Part shown: positions 35,922-45,438 of the stretch, in pieces
Numbering within the stretch: position 1 is the stretch's first letter
Layout of the letters: the number at the start of each line of letters is the position of its first letter
NCBI RefSeq assembly: GCF_030013905.1
Contig: NZ_CP124862.1
Span: forward strand, 1,739,051 to 1,803,050
DNA length: 64,000 bases
Direction of reading: 5' to 3'
Source: Petroclostridium sp. X23
GTDB taxonomy: Bacteria; Bacillota; Clostridia; SK-Y3
Program-made: the position numbers and the translations under genes
The notes under the pieces: model-generated
Seen by the model: only the letters and a program-made list of their open reading frames with translations
What the model was told of the DNA's origin: nothing
Databases searched by the model: none

Positions 35922-36143
35922 CTATATTATCTGAATCAATCGGAAGGAATTTGTATTTACTGTCAATTTTTTGGCAGTTTTATAATCTGTAATAAATAAA
36001 ATTTGATCTTCTATAATATTGGGATCCCATGCACCTTTTTCAATTATCGGAAGATTAACACACACATTTTCAGAAAATGGAGTCAATCTACTTGATATTT
36101 CATCTTCTTCTTTTGACGAAAAAAGAGGGCAATCGTATATCAA
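35922..36143 (-). CDS. hypothetical protein of 73 residues, possibly a fragment
   Basis: An open frame from ATG 36143 with no clear ribosome binding site (TTTATCATAAAGAAGAATAGTTG precedes, in which only GAAGAA resembles one). The sequence (DCPLFSSKEEDEISSRLTPF, KGAWDPNIIEDQILFITDYK) is not recognised. It lies among gene remnants, so it may be a piece of a lost gene. Confidence 0.25.
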   Translation of the reverse strand: MIYDCPLFSSKEEDEISSRLTPFSENVCVNLPIIEKGAWDPNIIEDQILFITDYKTAKKLTVNTNSFRLIQII

Positions 36144-36248
36144 CTATTCTTCTTTATGATAAATAGTCTTACCCGGACACCTTGCCGAGTTAATAAAACA
36201 CCTGGTATTCTTTAATCAGAATAATTAAAGGAGGCTAAACGATGAGGA

Positions 36249-36392
36249 GGCCAGATATCACAGTTCCTAAATTATTTTTCAATTGAGGGAGTGGAAGCTA
36301 TTAGAAAATTAGCAGTAGTTTACAAAAAAGGAAGGTATCTTTCAAATGCAGCTAGGGAATTTATCTCAATCATAAAAGAAGTATTGGGTTGA
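36249..36392 (+). pseudogene. C-terminal remnant of a LysR-type regulator
   Basis: An open frame without a start codon ends in RKLAVVYKKGRYLSNAAREFISIIKEVLG, the typical end of the LysR substrate-binding domain. About 250 upstream residues are missing. Nothing joins it to a neighbour. Confidence 0.5.
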
Positions 36393-36518
36393 GAATAAAT
36401 GATAGGTAGTAAAATTAATATTGTTGGCTTAATTTAAAGAATTTTTTCTTGAATAAGTAGATTTTTTATAATTACAATTTGACTCATGCATTTTTCCTTC
36501 ATAGCTTTCTATAATACT

Positions 36519-36773
36519 TTAGCATCTGGCAAGCCCCAATCCGGTTCCACCTTTTTCCGCAGATCTTGATTTGTCTATCCTAAAGAATTTATTGAAAATA
36601 CTTGAAAGATCTGCTTCCAGAACTCCTTTTCCATTATCCTCAATGGTAAAAACAACCTCATCTGCTCTTATTGTGCATGTCGCTTTAATAACGACCGGAG
36701 GTTGTATATATTTAAGTGCATTGCTGATTAAATTTGTAAATACTCTCCTAATCTTTTTGACATCAACACACAT
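36519..36773 (-). pseudogene. histidine kinase ATPase-domain fragment
   Basis: The 84-residue frame has FTNLISNALKYIQPP (N box), FTIEDNGKGV (G1) and FNKFFRIDKSRSAEKGGTGLGLA (F and G2 boxes) of an OmpR-type sensor kinase, then stops. No dimerisation or sensor part exists upstream, so this is a truncated relic. Confidence 0.75.
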
Positions 36774-36843
36774 GCAAGTGTTATCCTTTCCCTGGGATTC
36801 ACTCTTAAATTATAGCATGAACAGAATTTCTTCTATAAAAAAG

Positions 36844-36882
36844 CAAACAGGGACTACGCATTTGCTCGTTAGTCCCGTTAAT
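36844..36882 (-). terminator. terminator after the DUF255 gene
   Basis: GGGACTA (36850-36856) pairs with TAGTCCC (36870-36876), extended outward by AACA/CGTT, with CTTTTTT after it on the minus strand. It lies 20-50 nt past the stop at 36901. Confidence 0.75.
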
Positions 36883-36900
36883 AATTATCCTTAATATCCT

Positions 36901-38958
36901 TCAGTGGTGATTGGTTTCAGTCATAAGTTTCGCAAATTCATTCTTATCGGTTACAGGTGCTTGACACGAAAAATTCTGGCATACATAAGCTGTTGCCTTA
37001 TTATCCACCTCTTTTTGTTCTCTGATAAAAGGTACCATTTCCAAAAGCGCTTGTCGTTCCTCTCCATCAGCATTTAGTATGGTCACCACATTTGGTAAGA
37101 AAGAATTGTGAATCACTTTAATCATTTCTTGTGTATCACTTCTTCCTTTTCCTCCAGCAATGACAACTTCTTTTGTAGTATAAAGAGCGAACATGACTGC
37201 CATTAGGAAATAGGTATATCCAATTGGCGTCTGACTAATAAGCCTGCCAAAAGCACCTAATTGCTTATCCGCCAGCTGCTCCAGCTCTTGATCTCCTGTC
37301 AAACGTGCTAAACGCAAAAAATTGAGCGCCGCAACCGAGTTTCCCGATGGGATCGCCCCATCATATACTTCTTTAGGTCGCACAATCAGCTGCTCACCAT
37401 CTTTCCCATACATGAACAGGCCGCCCTTCTCTTCATCCCAAAAATATTTCAGCATCTCATTATTTACACTGATAGCCTTTTGGAGGTAAAACGGCTTATA
37501 TGTAGTCTGGTATAACTCAATAAGTCCCCCTACCATGAAAGCATAATCATCCACATAGGCAGGGTAAGCAGATTCTCCGTCTCTATAACGTGCAAGCAGC
37601 CTACCATCTTCTCTAATCAGATTTTTGAAAATAAACTGTACTGCTTTTTCAGCCGCCTCAGTGTATGAATCATTACCAAGTACACGTCCGCCTATCGCCA
37701 TAGCTGCAATCATTAAACCGTTCCATGAAGTCAGGATCTTATCATCTTTGTAAGGGTGTATCCTTTTTTCACGATGCGTAAATACTCTTTGCCTCAAAGC
37801 TAAAATATTATCTTCCTGTTCATTAACATTTCCTTTTACATGTATACGATTAGGGACATTTCTCCCCTCAAAATTTCCTGTTTTAGTAATATTATAATAA
37901 TCGCAGAAGAGCTTTCCATCTTCTTCTCCTAGAATTTCTATAATTTCTTTAGGCGTCCAAACATAGAACTTCCCTTCTTCTCCTTCTGAATCAGCATCTT
38001 CAGCAGAATAAAAACCACCTTCAGGAGACACCATATCTCTTAGGACATAAGTAAATATCTTTTTTGCAACTTCCGCATATGTTTCGTTCCGTGTTACCTG
38101 GTATGTTTCCAGATAGGCTATTGCTAATAACGCATTGTCATATAACATTTTTTCAAAGTGTGGTACCATCCACTTCTTGTCCGTTGAATATCGTGAAAAT
38201 CCCCCGGCAATATGGTCAAACACACCTCCCCTATACATCCCATCCAGCGTCTTTTCTACCATATCTAAAGCCTTCTGTTCGCCTGTTATCTTCCAATAAC
38301 GTAGCAGAAAAGACAGATTATGAGGGGTAGGAAACTTAGGCGCTTGGCTGAATCCTCCGTATGCAGGTTCAAATGAATCGCTTAACCACTCAAAAGCTTT
38401 ATGCAGTATATCATTAGAGATTGTATCGCTTTGTTCATCCTCCAGAAAATGTCGAGAGATATTTTCTGCAATTTGCTCTCCCGAATTCATAAGGGTATCT
38501 CTGTCCTTTTTCCACGTCTCACTTACTCGGTTCAATATTTCCATCAAACCTGACATTCCCATGCGGTTGTGTTTTGGAAAATATGTGCCGGCAAAAAAAG
38601 GTTTTTGTTCAGGAGTCATGATAATGGTTAGCGGCCAGCCACCATGCCCGGTCAATGCCTGGCAAAAGGTCATATATATATGATCAATATCCGGCCTTTC
38701 TTCTCTGTCTACCTTGATAGAAATAAAATTTTTATTAAGTATATCAGCGACCTCTTCGTCCTCAAATGATTCTCTTTCCATCACGTGACACCAATGGCAA
38801 GTCGAATAGCCGATACTTACGAAGATGGGCTTCATCTCGGTTTCTGCTTTATGAAAAGCCTCATGTCCCCAGGGGTACCAGTCTACGGGGTTATTTGCGT
38901 GTTGAAGAAGGTAAGGGGACTTTTCATTGGCTAATCTATTTGCGATTTTGGTTGTCAT
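36901..38958 (-). CDS. thioredoxin-domain protein DUF255 (YyaL / SSP411-like), full length
   Basis: The protein has 685 residues. The N-terminal DUF255/thioredoxin-like domain has the family hallmark [38 protein letters not shown] and [11 protein letters not shown], where CHWC is the redox pair. The rest is an alpha/alpha six-barrel (N-acylglucosamine 2-epimerase-like) with [12 protein letters not shown] and [13 protein letters not shown]. Its biochemical role is unknown. ATG at 38958 (AAGGAAG 10 nt upstream) is preferred to 39006. Four short genes at 49.6, 55.7, 57.9 and 63.4 kb copy only its first ~50-60 codons. Confidence 0.92.
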   Translation of the reverse strand: MTTKIANRLANEKSPYLLQHANNPVDWYPWGHEAFHKAETEMKPIFVSIGYSTCHWCHVMERESFEDEEVADILNKNFISIKVDREERPDIDHIYMTFCQALTGHGGWPLTIIMTPEQKPFFAGTYFPKHNRMGMSGLMEILNRVSETWKKDRDTLMNSGEQIAENISRHFLEDEQSDTISNDILHKAFEWLSDSFEPAYGGFSQAPKFPTPHNLSFLLRYWKITGEQKALDMVEKTLDGMYRGGVFDHIAGGFSRYSTDKKWMVPHFEKMLYDNALLAIAYLETYQVTRNETYAEVAKKIFTYVLRDMVSPEGGFYSAEDADSEGEEGKFYVWTPKEIIEILGEEDGKLFCDYYNITKTGNFEGRNVPNRIHVKGNVNEQEDNILALRQRVFTHREKRIHPYKDDKILTSWNGLMIAAMAIGGRVLGNDSYTEAAEKAVQFIFKNLIREDGRLLARYRDGESAYPAYVDDYAFMVGGLIELYQTTYKPFYLQKAISVNNEMLKYFWDEEKGGLFMYGKDGEQLIVRPKEVYDGAIPSGNSVAALNFLRLARLTGDQELEQLADKQLGAFGRLISQTPIGYTYFLMAVMFALYTTKEVVIAGGKGRSDTQEMIKVIHNSFLPNVVTILNADGEERQALLEMVPFIREQKEVDNKATAYVCQNFSCQAPVTDKNEFAKLMTETNHH

Positions 38959-39193
38959 AGAGCAGCACTTCCTTAGAAAAAAGATATATAGGAATATTTT
39001 AGCCAATATAAAAGAAAAAATGCCCCCTAATAGTGAGGGGACAGCATAGTTACTGACTAAAATAGCCTACACAACATAGCCTGGATTTTCTCCCATCTGC
39101 AACCAAACCATCGGGTAATTCTTTATCATTACTACGTAACTTCTTGCCTAATTAAAACCTCCTTTTTTAGGCTCATATCACCTCCCAGTAAAT

Positions 39194-39505
39194 TCACTTA
39201 TTCTCCTGCAATATATTTCCTGCCGGATCAAAATAAGTACCTTTTCCCTCCGGCATACCATCTTTCAGTTCACCATCATAGAATACTTCACCGGTAGGAT
39301 ACAGAATCTTTCCTCTGCCAGCCAATGCTACCTTACTGCCTTTCACCGTAATCTCTCCCTGGTAGACCGGCTCCTCCTGGTCGTTCATAAACTTTTTCCT
39401 TTCCTAAATACAACGTACCTTTACCCTGGACCACATCGCCCTTTTTATCGCCCTCGTAAAGCAATTCTTTATCACCCATGGTAAAGTCGGGAGCAGAAGC
39501 AGGTA
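39194..39505 (-). pseudogene. MORN-repeat protein, frameshifted and cut by an IS element
   Basis: The 3' part (39194-39388) encodes VYQGEITVKGSKVALAGRGKILYPTGEVFYDGELKDGMPEGKGTYF with MORN-type YxGxxxxGxxxGxG spacing. Upstream, another frame encodes MGDKELLYEGDKKGDVVQGKGTLYLG, so a one-base frameshift lies near 39390. The 5' end is lost at the IS3-family element starting at 39509. Similar MORN proteins are secreted or antitoxin-like; the function is unknown. Confidence 0.65.
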
Positions 39506-39603
39506 TAATGACCCCATAGAACTGGACAGGAAATTGCAGAATCTAAATGAACTTGATAGAATACGGGTAAGAAATTACCCGAAGAAAGAAGGTTCAAATA
39601 GAT

Positions 39604-39879
39604 ATGAAAAAACGACAGTTTACAGCAGAATTCAAAACGAAGACGGTACTTGAACTCCTTAGAGAAGAAAAGCAGCTTGGAGAACTGGCATCAGAGCACG
39701 ACATATCACCGAACCAGCTTCGTAATTGGAAGAAGGAGTTTCTGGAAAATGCACATAGGGTATTTGATGAGAATCGCAGGGAAAAGAGTTTGAAGGCCCG
39801 AGAGAATGAAATAGAAGATGAACATAATGCCTTGATGGCGAAAGTTGGTCAGCTCACCATAGAGAATGACTGGCTTTAA
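39604..39879 (+). CDS. IS3-family transposase OrfA (helix-turn-helix)
   Basis: The protein has 91 residues, TnpA-type: RQFTAEFKTKTVLELLREEK, ASEHDISPNQLRNWKKEFLE, then a coiled coil ending LTIENDWL. The frame ends at TAA inside CTTTAAAAAAAATCC. Active relatives have a slippery A-run here for programmed frameshifting into orfB; the extra T makes an early stop. The start has AAATAGAT, a weak ribosome site. Confidence 0.8.
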   Translation: MKKRQFTAEFKTKTVLELLREEKQLGELASEHDISPNQLRNWKKEFLENAHRVFDENRREKSLKARENEIEDEHNALMAKVGQLTIENDWL

Positions 39880-39960
39880 AAAAAATCCGCTCAAGTGTTT
39901 GGACCTGACTACGAGAAAAAATTTAATAAGCCCAAATTCTAAACTTTCCATAAAGCAGCA

Positions 39961-40740
39961 ATGCGACCTATGGAGATTAACCGCAGTAGCGTTTATTATA
40001 CACCTGCTATCGCTGATATGGAGCGTGACGAGCTAATCAAAAGCAGGCTTGACTACTGACACACAAGAATATGTTACCTGGGAGTGAGGCGACTTAAAGC
40101 AAAGCTGGCAGGGGATGGCATCCATGTGGGACGCAAGTTGATCAAGCGACAAATGGAGGAAATGGGGATTTATTGCATCTATCCTAAGCCTAATCTATCC
40201 AAGCGCAACATGGCCCACAAAATACATCCATACTTACTTCGGAATATCAGTATCACCCTGCCAAATCAAGTATGGGCAGTGGATATATCCTACATCAAGA
40301 TGGGCAGAAGCCATATGTACCTCACTGCTATCATCGACTGGTATAGCCGATATATTGTGGGTTGGGCCTTATCCGATACACTTGATACAGCCCCTGTTTT
40401 AGAAGCCGTCAGTAATGCAATCGCTAAATATGGCAAGCCAGACATCATAAATTCAGACCAAGGCAGCCAATCCACCAGTTCAGAGTATACAGAATTTATT
40501 AAAAAAGAAGAAATTCGGCAGAGCATGGATGGTAAGGCCCGTTGGGTTGATAATGTAATCATCGAACGCTGGTTTCGCTCTCTGAAATGTGACCACATCT
40601 ACATCAATGAATACGAGAATCCAAAAGAACTACGAGCAGGCATTTCCGGCTATATTTCAGACTACAACACTATAAGGCCTCATCAAACCTTTAAGTATCT
40701 AACACCCATGACCGTTTATACAAGTAAGCGGGCGGCCTAA
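39961..40740 (+). pseudogene. IS3-family transposase OrfB (DDE integrase core) with internal stop
   Basis: In frame from 39961, sequence SSVYYTPAIADMERDELIKSR ends in a TGA at 40057, just before the conserved HTRICYLGVRRL. From 40084 the rest is open: the rve integrase domain with VWAVDISYIKMG (D), INSDQGSQSTS (D) and VIIERWFRSLK (E), ending YNTIRPHQTFKYLTPM. The nonsense codon splits the protein in two. Confidence 0.75.
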
Positions 40741-40814
40741 TAACAATCCATAAATAGTAATATCTGGTTCATTTAGAAATAGCAGCTTCGTGTCTTGACA
40801 AAGGGGACACTATA

Positions 40815-40904
40815 AAAAGCATTGCCGCGGTCGCACAAAAATACGACGGAGTGTATTCCTTCACTGCCCATGATGGGTTATTTCAGACCAGCATTATACT
40901 GTAA
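40815..40904 (+). pseudogene. C-terminal relic of a GHKL sensor kinase
   Basis: The 29 codons encode KSIAAVAQKYDGVYSFTAHD and on to a stop, closely matching the end of the intact kinase at 43091 (KSIAAVVQKYGGLYSFSTVD). The remainder of this copy has been replaced by the IS element on its left. Confidence 0.75.
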
Positions 40905-41276
40905 TGAGCGTAATTTTCATTTTGTGCCAAAAACCATGGTTTTCTTCTGCACTTATGAGCAAAATCAAAGCCCCGCAGGTGAGCCTTGTTTCGAATCTAC
41001 CTACGGGGCCTTGAGTTGTATTATATATTTCTTAATCTACGTCACGATGCGCGTATTTTTACACTTACCGTTCAGGTACTGCCTATATTTATTCACTATT
41101 TCAGCAAAACAACTCTAGTTCAACATCAGCTTAACTTATTCAACAGTTTACTTCTTTTTCCAAAAAAAAACATAGAGCTTGTTGCTTGTCTTCATTTTAA
41201 TGACCCATCGTTAGGCGTGTTGGACGTAGTATAAAAAAACAGCTATCTCTTACTGTTTATCACCCATAATATTTTT
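40905..41276. other. gap with a second kinase relic and a hairpin, no intact gene
   Basis: On the minus strand 40959-40917 reads LISAEENHGFWHKM, matching the STEENHGLGTK segment of the GHKL kinase, in opposite orientation to the relic at 40815. A hairpin with GCCCCGCAGGT (40970-40980) and ACCTACGGGGC (40999-41009) follows. The rest is AT-rich. Confidence 0.45.
41231..41258 (-). terminator. terminator after the stalk-domain protein gene
   Basis: AAACAG and CTGTTT arms (41237-41242, 41253-41258) with a 10-nt loop, followed by TTTTTAT on the minus strand. It lies just past the gene ending at 41277. Confidence 0.6.
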
Positions 41277-42827
41277 CTATTCAGTTATAAAATCAATATA
41301 GTCTATGTTAACTCGGCTATCAGAACCAAGTAAAACCATAACCTCTGCGCCTTTTGGAATTTCAGCATTGAGTGTGATTTCTTTATATTCATTATATCCA
41401 TGCGTGTTCGGTAAAATAAACGTATCTATTCTTTCCCCATCAACATGTAAACTTACCTTTCTTGTATCTCTAATATTTGCATAACTAAAAGTTAAAGAAG
41501 TAGCAGAAGGACTATTTTTAAAAGTAACCGAACCGTCAGCGTATTCGAATCCTACAGCATTTCCGCCGCTAAGACGTTCAATAGGAACTGTACGAGCGAA
41601 ATATATATCTCCATCTTCAGCTTCAACCCTAACGTATTTAGGAGGTGCAACAGAGGAAATTGTTGTATCAACCGTAATTGTATTTGTTACGCCATCCCAA
41701 CCAACTCCGATACCGAACACCTCTGCAACATCACGCAACTTGAAATAGTTGTTGCCGCCGATATTGTAAGCTGCAAATGACGTTTCCTTGCCGTTTACAT
41801 AGATTTTCGATTTGGTAGCCGTAGCGGCTTTTGCCTTGCCGTCACCTTTTGAAAGCTCGCCGCCCACAGCATTGTATGCTTTTTGGCTGGTAAGGGTGAT
41901 GGCGTTTGTCGCATTGTCATATCCTACTGCAAACTGCTTGCTCGTACCCGATACCACTTTCGCAAGGTCCCGGAGTTTAAAGTAATTGTTATCGGCGATA
42001 TTATAAGCTTCAAAAGAGACCTTTTTGCCATTCACCAGCACCGTGGACGCGGTGGGAGTGGCTGTAAGCGCTTGGGCGAATGGCACACCTTTACTTAATC
42101 CAGAGTCTGCCATCAAGGCTTTCGCTTCTGCTTCCGTTACGACATAAAAAGCAATATTGCTGCCTAGATCATGAAACTCGTCAGGGAATGGGTATATTTG
42201 GAATGTTCCATGATCATTTATCGTCTTTTTAAAAGTATGCGAATGTGCCTTATCGCCGCCCCACATTTGGCAAAAATACAATTTTCCTCCTCTTGTTGTC
42301 AGCAGCGGAGTCGTTCCAGGGAATGCATGAGTCCAATCCTGTTGGTATTGAAAGTATCCAGTAGCCCCTAACTCTATAGTCATTTTAGAACCCTCAACAA
42401 CAGGGATCAGCTTAATTTGAGATTTACTAGAACCCAATCTTTCTCCAAATTCAATTATAGTTTCAGCAATTTTTTCTCTCGGTACAATGACCATTTCCCC
42501 TTCCGCTCCCTTATGTTCGTGGACCTTGTATCCTGTTATAGGAAGGTCGGTATCCGGTTCATTAGGGGAATAGTCAGGATGTCCAATAAATGGCAACTCG
42601 TAACCATATGCGTCTGGTAACGTTGCAAAATTTACATGATCATCGGCAATTTGTTCGCCCACCACTCCAGTAAGTGTTATTTGTATATTGCCCTCTAAGT
42701 TAATATTAGTTAGATTAACATCCCACTGTAGTGTTGCGTAGTCTTTGACAGCGGCAAAGCAAGTACTTGTCATAGGCACAGACATAACAAAAATCATAAT
42801 AATTAAAACAACTAACTTCTTTTTCAT
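41277..42827 (-). CDS. secreted protein with copper-amine-oxidase-N (stalk) repeats
   Basis: The protein has 516 residues. Signal peptide (KKKLVVLIIMIFVMSVPMTSTCFA), an unassigned domain at about 30-250, then two repeated modules at about 265-390 (SFEAYNIADNNYFKLRDLAKVV and SFAAYNIGGNNYFKLRDVAEVF), which are Cu_amine_oxidN1/stalk repeats used in clostridial surface proteins. The last ~120 residues look like a carbohydrate-binding jelly roll (VRVEAEDGDIYFA, YIDFITE). It is exported and wall-associated; function unknown. It is divergent from the GHKL kinase at 43091, and a LytTR-type box lies between them. Confidence 0.8.
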   Translation of the reverse strand: MKKKLVVLIIMIFVMSVPMTSTCFAAVKDYATLQWDVNLTNINLEGNIQITLTGVVGEQIADDHVNFATLPDAYGYELPFIGHPDYSPNEPDTDLPITGYKVHEHKGAEGEMVIVPREKIAETIIEFGERLGSSKSQIKLIPVVEGSKMTIELGATGYFQYQQDWTHAFPGTTPLLTTRGGKLYFCQMWGGDKAHSHTFKKTINDHGTFQIYPFPDEFHDLGSNIAFYVVTEAEAKALMADSGLSKGVPFAQALTATPTASTVLVNGKKVSFEAYNIADNNYFKLRDLAKVVSGTSKQFAVGYDNATNAITLTSQKAYNAVGGELSKGDGKAKAATATKSKIYVNGKETSFAAYNIGGNNYFKLRDVAEVFGIGVGWDGVTNTITVDTTISSVAPPKYVRVEAEDGDIYFARTVPIERLSGGNAVGFEYADGSVTFKNSPSATSLTFSYANIRDTRKVSLHVDGERIDTFILPNTHGYNEYKEITLNAEIPKGAEVMVLLGSDSRVNIDYIDFITE

Positions 42828-42949
42828 TTGAAATCCTCCCTTTATTTATGGTGCCAAATAATGAGTGCGATGCTACATAGGTATACCAGCCTCTACTTCA
42901 TGCTAGGTATCATTATAAGCCAAAAGTCTATTTATATATTCACCAGCTG

Positions 42950-43017
42950 CATGAGATGTCGTTTTTGCGTCATGAAATGTAATTTTAACTGTATTTATGT
43001 AATTATTTTGGTATAAT
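42950..43017 (+). promoter_or_regulatory. LytTR-type direct-repeat box and promoter of the GHKL kinase
   Basis: CATGAGATGT (42950-42959) and CATGAAATGT (42971-42980) are direct repeats 11 nt apart (21-bp period, two helical turns). The -10 TATAAT is at 43012-43017, 31 nt after the second repeat, with no good -35. This is the architecture of LytTR-regulator-activated promoters. The same arrangement occurs at 48562-48629. Confidence 0.7.
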
Positions 43018-43090
43018 AGGTACTGTTGACTATATATGAAGAAACTTAGGTGACAGATTTAAAAGCGGAAGGTGGGAGGAGTTATATTAT

Positions 43091-44359
43091 ATGATGGATT
43101 ATGTAAGATCTGTTTTATCATTTATTTTTGCAATCAGTGTGATGCATATGCTATTGGATTGTGAAATTAAATGCAAGAAAAATCGCTATTTTTTTGGGCT
43201 TTATGTAACTGTCGTGGTAATTTGTGATGGGTTTCTCTTACATCATTTTGGGTATGCAGCTTTTATGAGGTTTTATCCTTTTACTGTCCACGTTCCGGTA
43301 TTTTTTGCATTTATGTATGTATCCAAGTTCAAACCAATTAAGGTATTTTTTGTTCTTTTGACACTCATCGTAATAAGCACGTCATTCTCTATGGTAGGAC
43401 TAGTTATTTCATATTCTTTTGGCTTCGGCAAGGAAGTCGCGAACATTATTTGCTATGTCATGTATCTGCCTGTATATTTTATGATTTACAAGCATATCCG
43501 TCCGACATTTCTTTATATGCTGCGCAACACGGATAAAGGCTGGTTAGGATTTTCTATAATCCCGATTTCATATTCTGTACTTATTTATTCTATCGGAATG
43601 TATAATATTGACGCAGTGATCGAGAGTATCAATGTTAAGTATGGTGTGTTGCTATTTATTTTGGTTTTTTCTGCTTATTTTCTGATTATGCGGTTTTTTA
43701 AACAAACCAGAGAACAGCTCACCCTGCAGAACGAACAGAATCTACTCCAAACGCAAGTGGCTGCAGCACAGGCTCATTTTGAAGAATTGGAAGAATCACA
43801 AGAAAAAACAATGCTCTACCGCCACGACATGCGACACCATTTGAATCTGATTAATTCCTATCTCGAAGACAACAACAAGGAAGCTGCGCAAAAATATATC
43901 ACAGAGGTTGAAAAAACCATTGGGGAAGCCGCGGTTGAAAAATATTGCAGCAATTACACGGTTAATTTAATTTTATCTTCCTATATTGCAAAGGCTAAGA
44001 ATGAACAGATTACTGTTAAAACTCAGATCAATCTCCCTGAGAAAAACGCTGTATCCGATATGGACCTTTGCGTTATTTTTGCCAATGCCATTGAGAATGC
44101 TATTAATGCCTGCAAGGGAATGAATAGCGAAAATGAGAGAACCTTAAATATCGTCTCCAAACTCAACAATAATAAGCTCTTTATACAAATCAGTAACAGC
44201 TATGATAGCACAGTCCTGTTTGTTGACGACATGCCTGTAAGCACAGAGGAAAATCATGGTTTAGGCACGAAAAGCATTGCAGCCGTGGTACAAAAATACG
44301 GCGGATTGTATTCCTTCTCAACCGTAGACAGAGTCTTTAAGGTAAATATTATTTTGTAG
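43091..44359 (+). CDS. GHKL sensor histidine kinase (AgrC-like)
   Basis: The protein has 422 residues: about six transmembrane helices (1-205), a coiled linker, then a GHKL kinase domain. YRHDMRHHLNLINSY contains the phospho-accepting His, VIFANAIENAINACKG is the N box, and HGLGTKSIAAVVQKYGG the G box. AgrC-type kinases detect peptide signals, but no AgrB/AgrD lies nearby. It probably pairs with the LytTR regulator at 48665, since both have the same direct-repeat promoter box. GGGAGGAG precedes the ATG. Confidence 0.9.
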   Translation: MMDYVRSVLSFIFAISVMHMLLDCEIKCKKNRYFFGLYVTVVVICDGFLLHHFGYAAFMRFYPFTVHVPVFFAFMYVSKFKPIKVFFVLLTLIVISTSFSMVGLVISYSFGFGKEVANIICYVMYLPVYFMIYKHIRPTFLYMLRNTDKGWLGFSIIPISYSVLIYSIGMYNIDAVIESINVKYGVLLFILVFSAYFLIMRFFKQTREQLTLQNEQNLLQTQVAAAQAHFEELEESQEKTMLYRHDMRHHLNLINSYLEDNNKEAAQKYITEVEKTIGEAAVEKYCSNYTVNLILSSYIAKAKNEQITVKTQINLPEKNAVSDMDLCVIFANAIENAINACKGMNSENERTLNIVSKLNNNKLFIQISNSYDSTVLFVDDMPVSTEENHGLGTKSIAAVVQKYGGLYSFSTVDRVFKVNIIL

Positions 44360-44413
44360 TGAGTACAGAATAACTCAGCCTTTGATACAAATTCTATCAA
44401 CTTGAAATGTTCC

Positions 44414-44923
44414 TTATTGAATCGTTATGCTGTCGATACAAGCTTGTAGATTTTGAAAAAGTGCGCCCTCTGTCTTATCTTTTCCATGAGTAAAAGTAAC
44501 AATATAATTGTTCCTGTCATCAGTTACCATAACAAGTATAATTGTAACCTCATTGCCTTTGGGAGTTTTTAAATTCACTTGTGATACAAGCGCTTCTTTA
44601 CCATTGATTTGTTTGCCATTTTCAAAGCTTGTTACGACAACATCATCATATTTACTTTGATATAGTGCTAAAACATCTTCCTCTGTCGCGCCCGAAAGTG
44701 GGTCTCCAGCAATTTCTGTAACGCCAAATCCTGCAGAATCACCTGTTTCCATGTTAGCATAAGCACCGCTATCTTGCTTTGCCATATCGTTTGGAAGTTT
44801 AAGGCTAATGCCTATTTCCGTGGTAACATCAACCAAAGTCACTGATTCACTGGTTTCTCCACCACAGGCGGCAAGGATAAGTATCATAACCAACGCGAGA
44901 ATAAGTAGTAGTAGCTTTTTCAT
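44414..44923 (-). CDS. small secreted lipoprotein
   Basis: The protein has 169 residues. Signal peptide KKLLLLILALVMILILAACGG with lipobox LAAC, then a compact domain with SVTLVDVTTEIGISLKLPND and NNYIVTFTHGKDK resembling the PsbP/DcrB fold. Function unknown. ATG at 44923 follows GGAGGG. It is encoded between the kinase and the SPFH gene, convergent to the kinase. Confidence 0.8.
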   Translation of the reverse strand: MKKLLLLILALVMILILAACGGETSESVTLVDVTTEIGISLKLPNDMAKQDSGAYANMETGDSAGFGVTEIAGDPLSGATEEDVLALYQSKYDDVVVTSFENGKQINGKEALVSQVNLKTPKGNEVTIILVMVTDDRNNYIVTFTHGKDKTEGALFQNLQACIDSITIQ

Positions 44924-45157
44924 AGAAAATCCCTCCATAAATTAAATTTTAAAATAATAGGTCTGTACTAAGGCAAGATAGATTTTGAGAAATCATTTAC
45001 TCAACTTATATTTAGCTGTTCCTTAACTCCTTTGTCGAGAGCAGAGTGGAACAAGTGCCCTTTATATCCCATAGTGTGCCTGAATTAAATGTCATGGGGA
45101 GTACACGGCTCTGCCCGTTTGGCAGCTGCCTGTTGATATTCGCTTTTGCCAATATTT

Positions 45158-45360
45158 TTACCCACAATATTTGCAAGTTCTGGCATTAAATCTACATTTT
45201 TTCTTACCAACATTGGTTACTAGGGTAATTCCAGTTGGCACATAAAGGGTACCGTTGTCCGGCACGGTAACTCTTCCCTCAAAAGATACATAGGCGTCAC
45301 CGTTAAAATAAGCACCATTGTTAAGATAAGACATGTTAAAGCTACTAACTTCTTTCTCAT
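45158..45360 (-). pseudogene. frameshifted secreted-protein remnant
   Basis: ATG at 45360 with AAAGGAG upstream begins a signal peptide (RKKLVALTCLILTMVLILT). A shift then moves the frame to GDAYVSFEGRVTVPDNGTLYVPTGITLVTNVGKKKC. The opening resembles that of the stalk protein at 42827, so it may be a decayed relative. The stretch 44939-45157 holds no gene. Confidence 0.5.
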
Positions 45361-45438
45361 TTAAAAGCTCCTTTATTTTTTAATGAGCTGACCTGTGAAA
45401 CTGTCAACACCGGACATAAATTTTAGCAGTTGAAACCG

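Larger units (their letters stand above)
39509..40810 (+). mobile_element. degenerate IS3-family insertion sequence
   Basis: The ends TGACCCC (39509) and GGGGACA (to 40809) are short inverted ends. TATAA directly flanks the element on both sides (39504-39508 and 40811-40815), consistent with a 5-bp target duplication. Inside are orfA (HTH) and orfB (DDE). orfB carries an in-frame TGA, so the element is probably inactive. It interrupts the MORN pseudogene on the left and a GHKL-kinase relic on the right. Confidence 0.8.

Noticed and set aside
40970..41020. tRNA-like GTTTCGAATC loop near a CCCCG hairpin
   Set aside because: Only about 40 bp can be folded and no anticodon or acceptor arm is possible, so it is not a tRNA.
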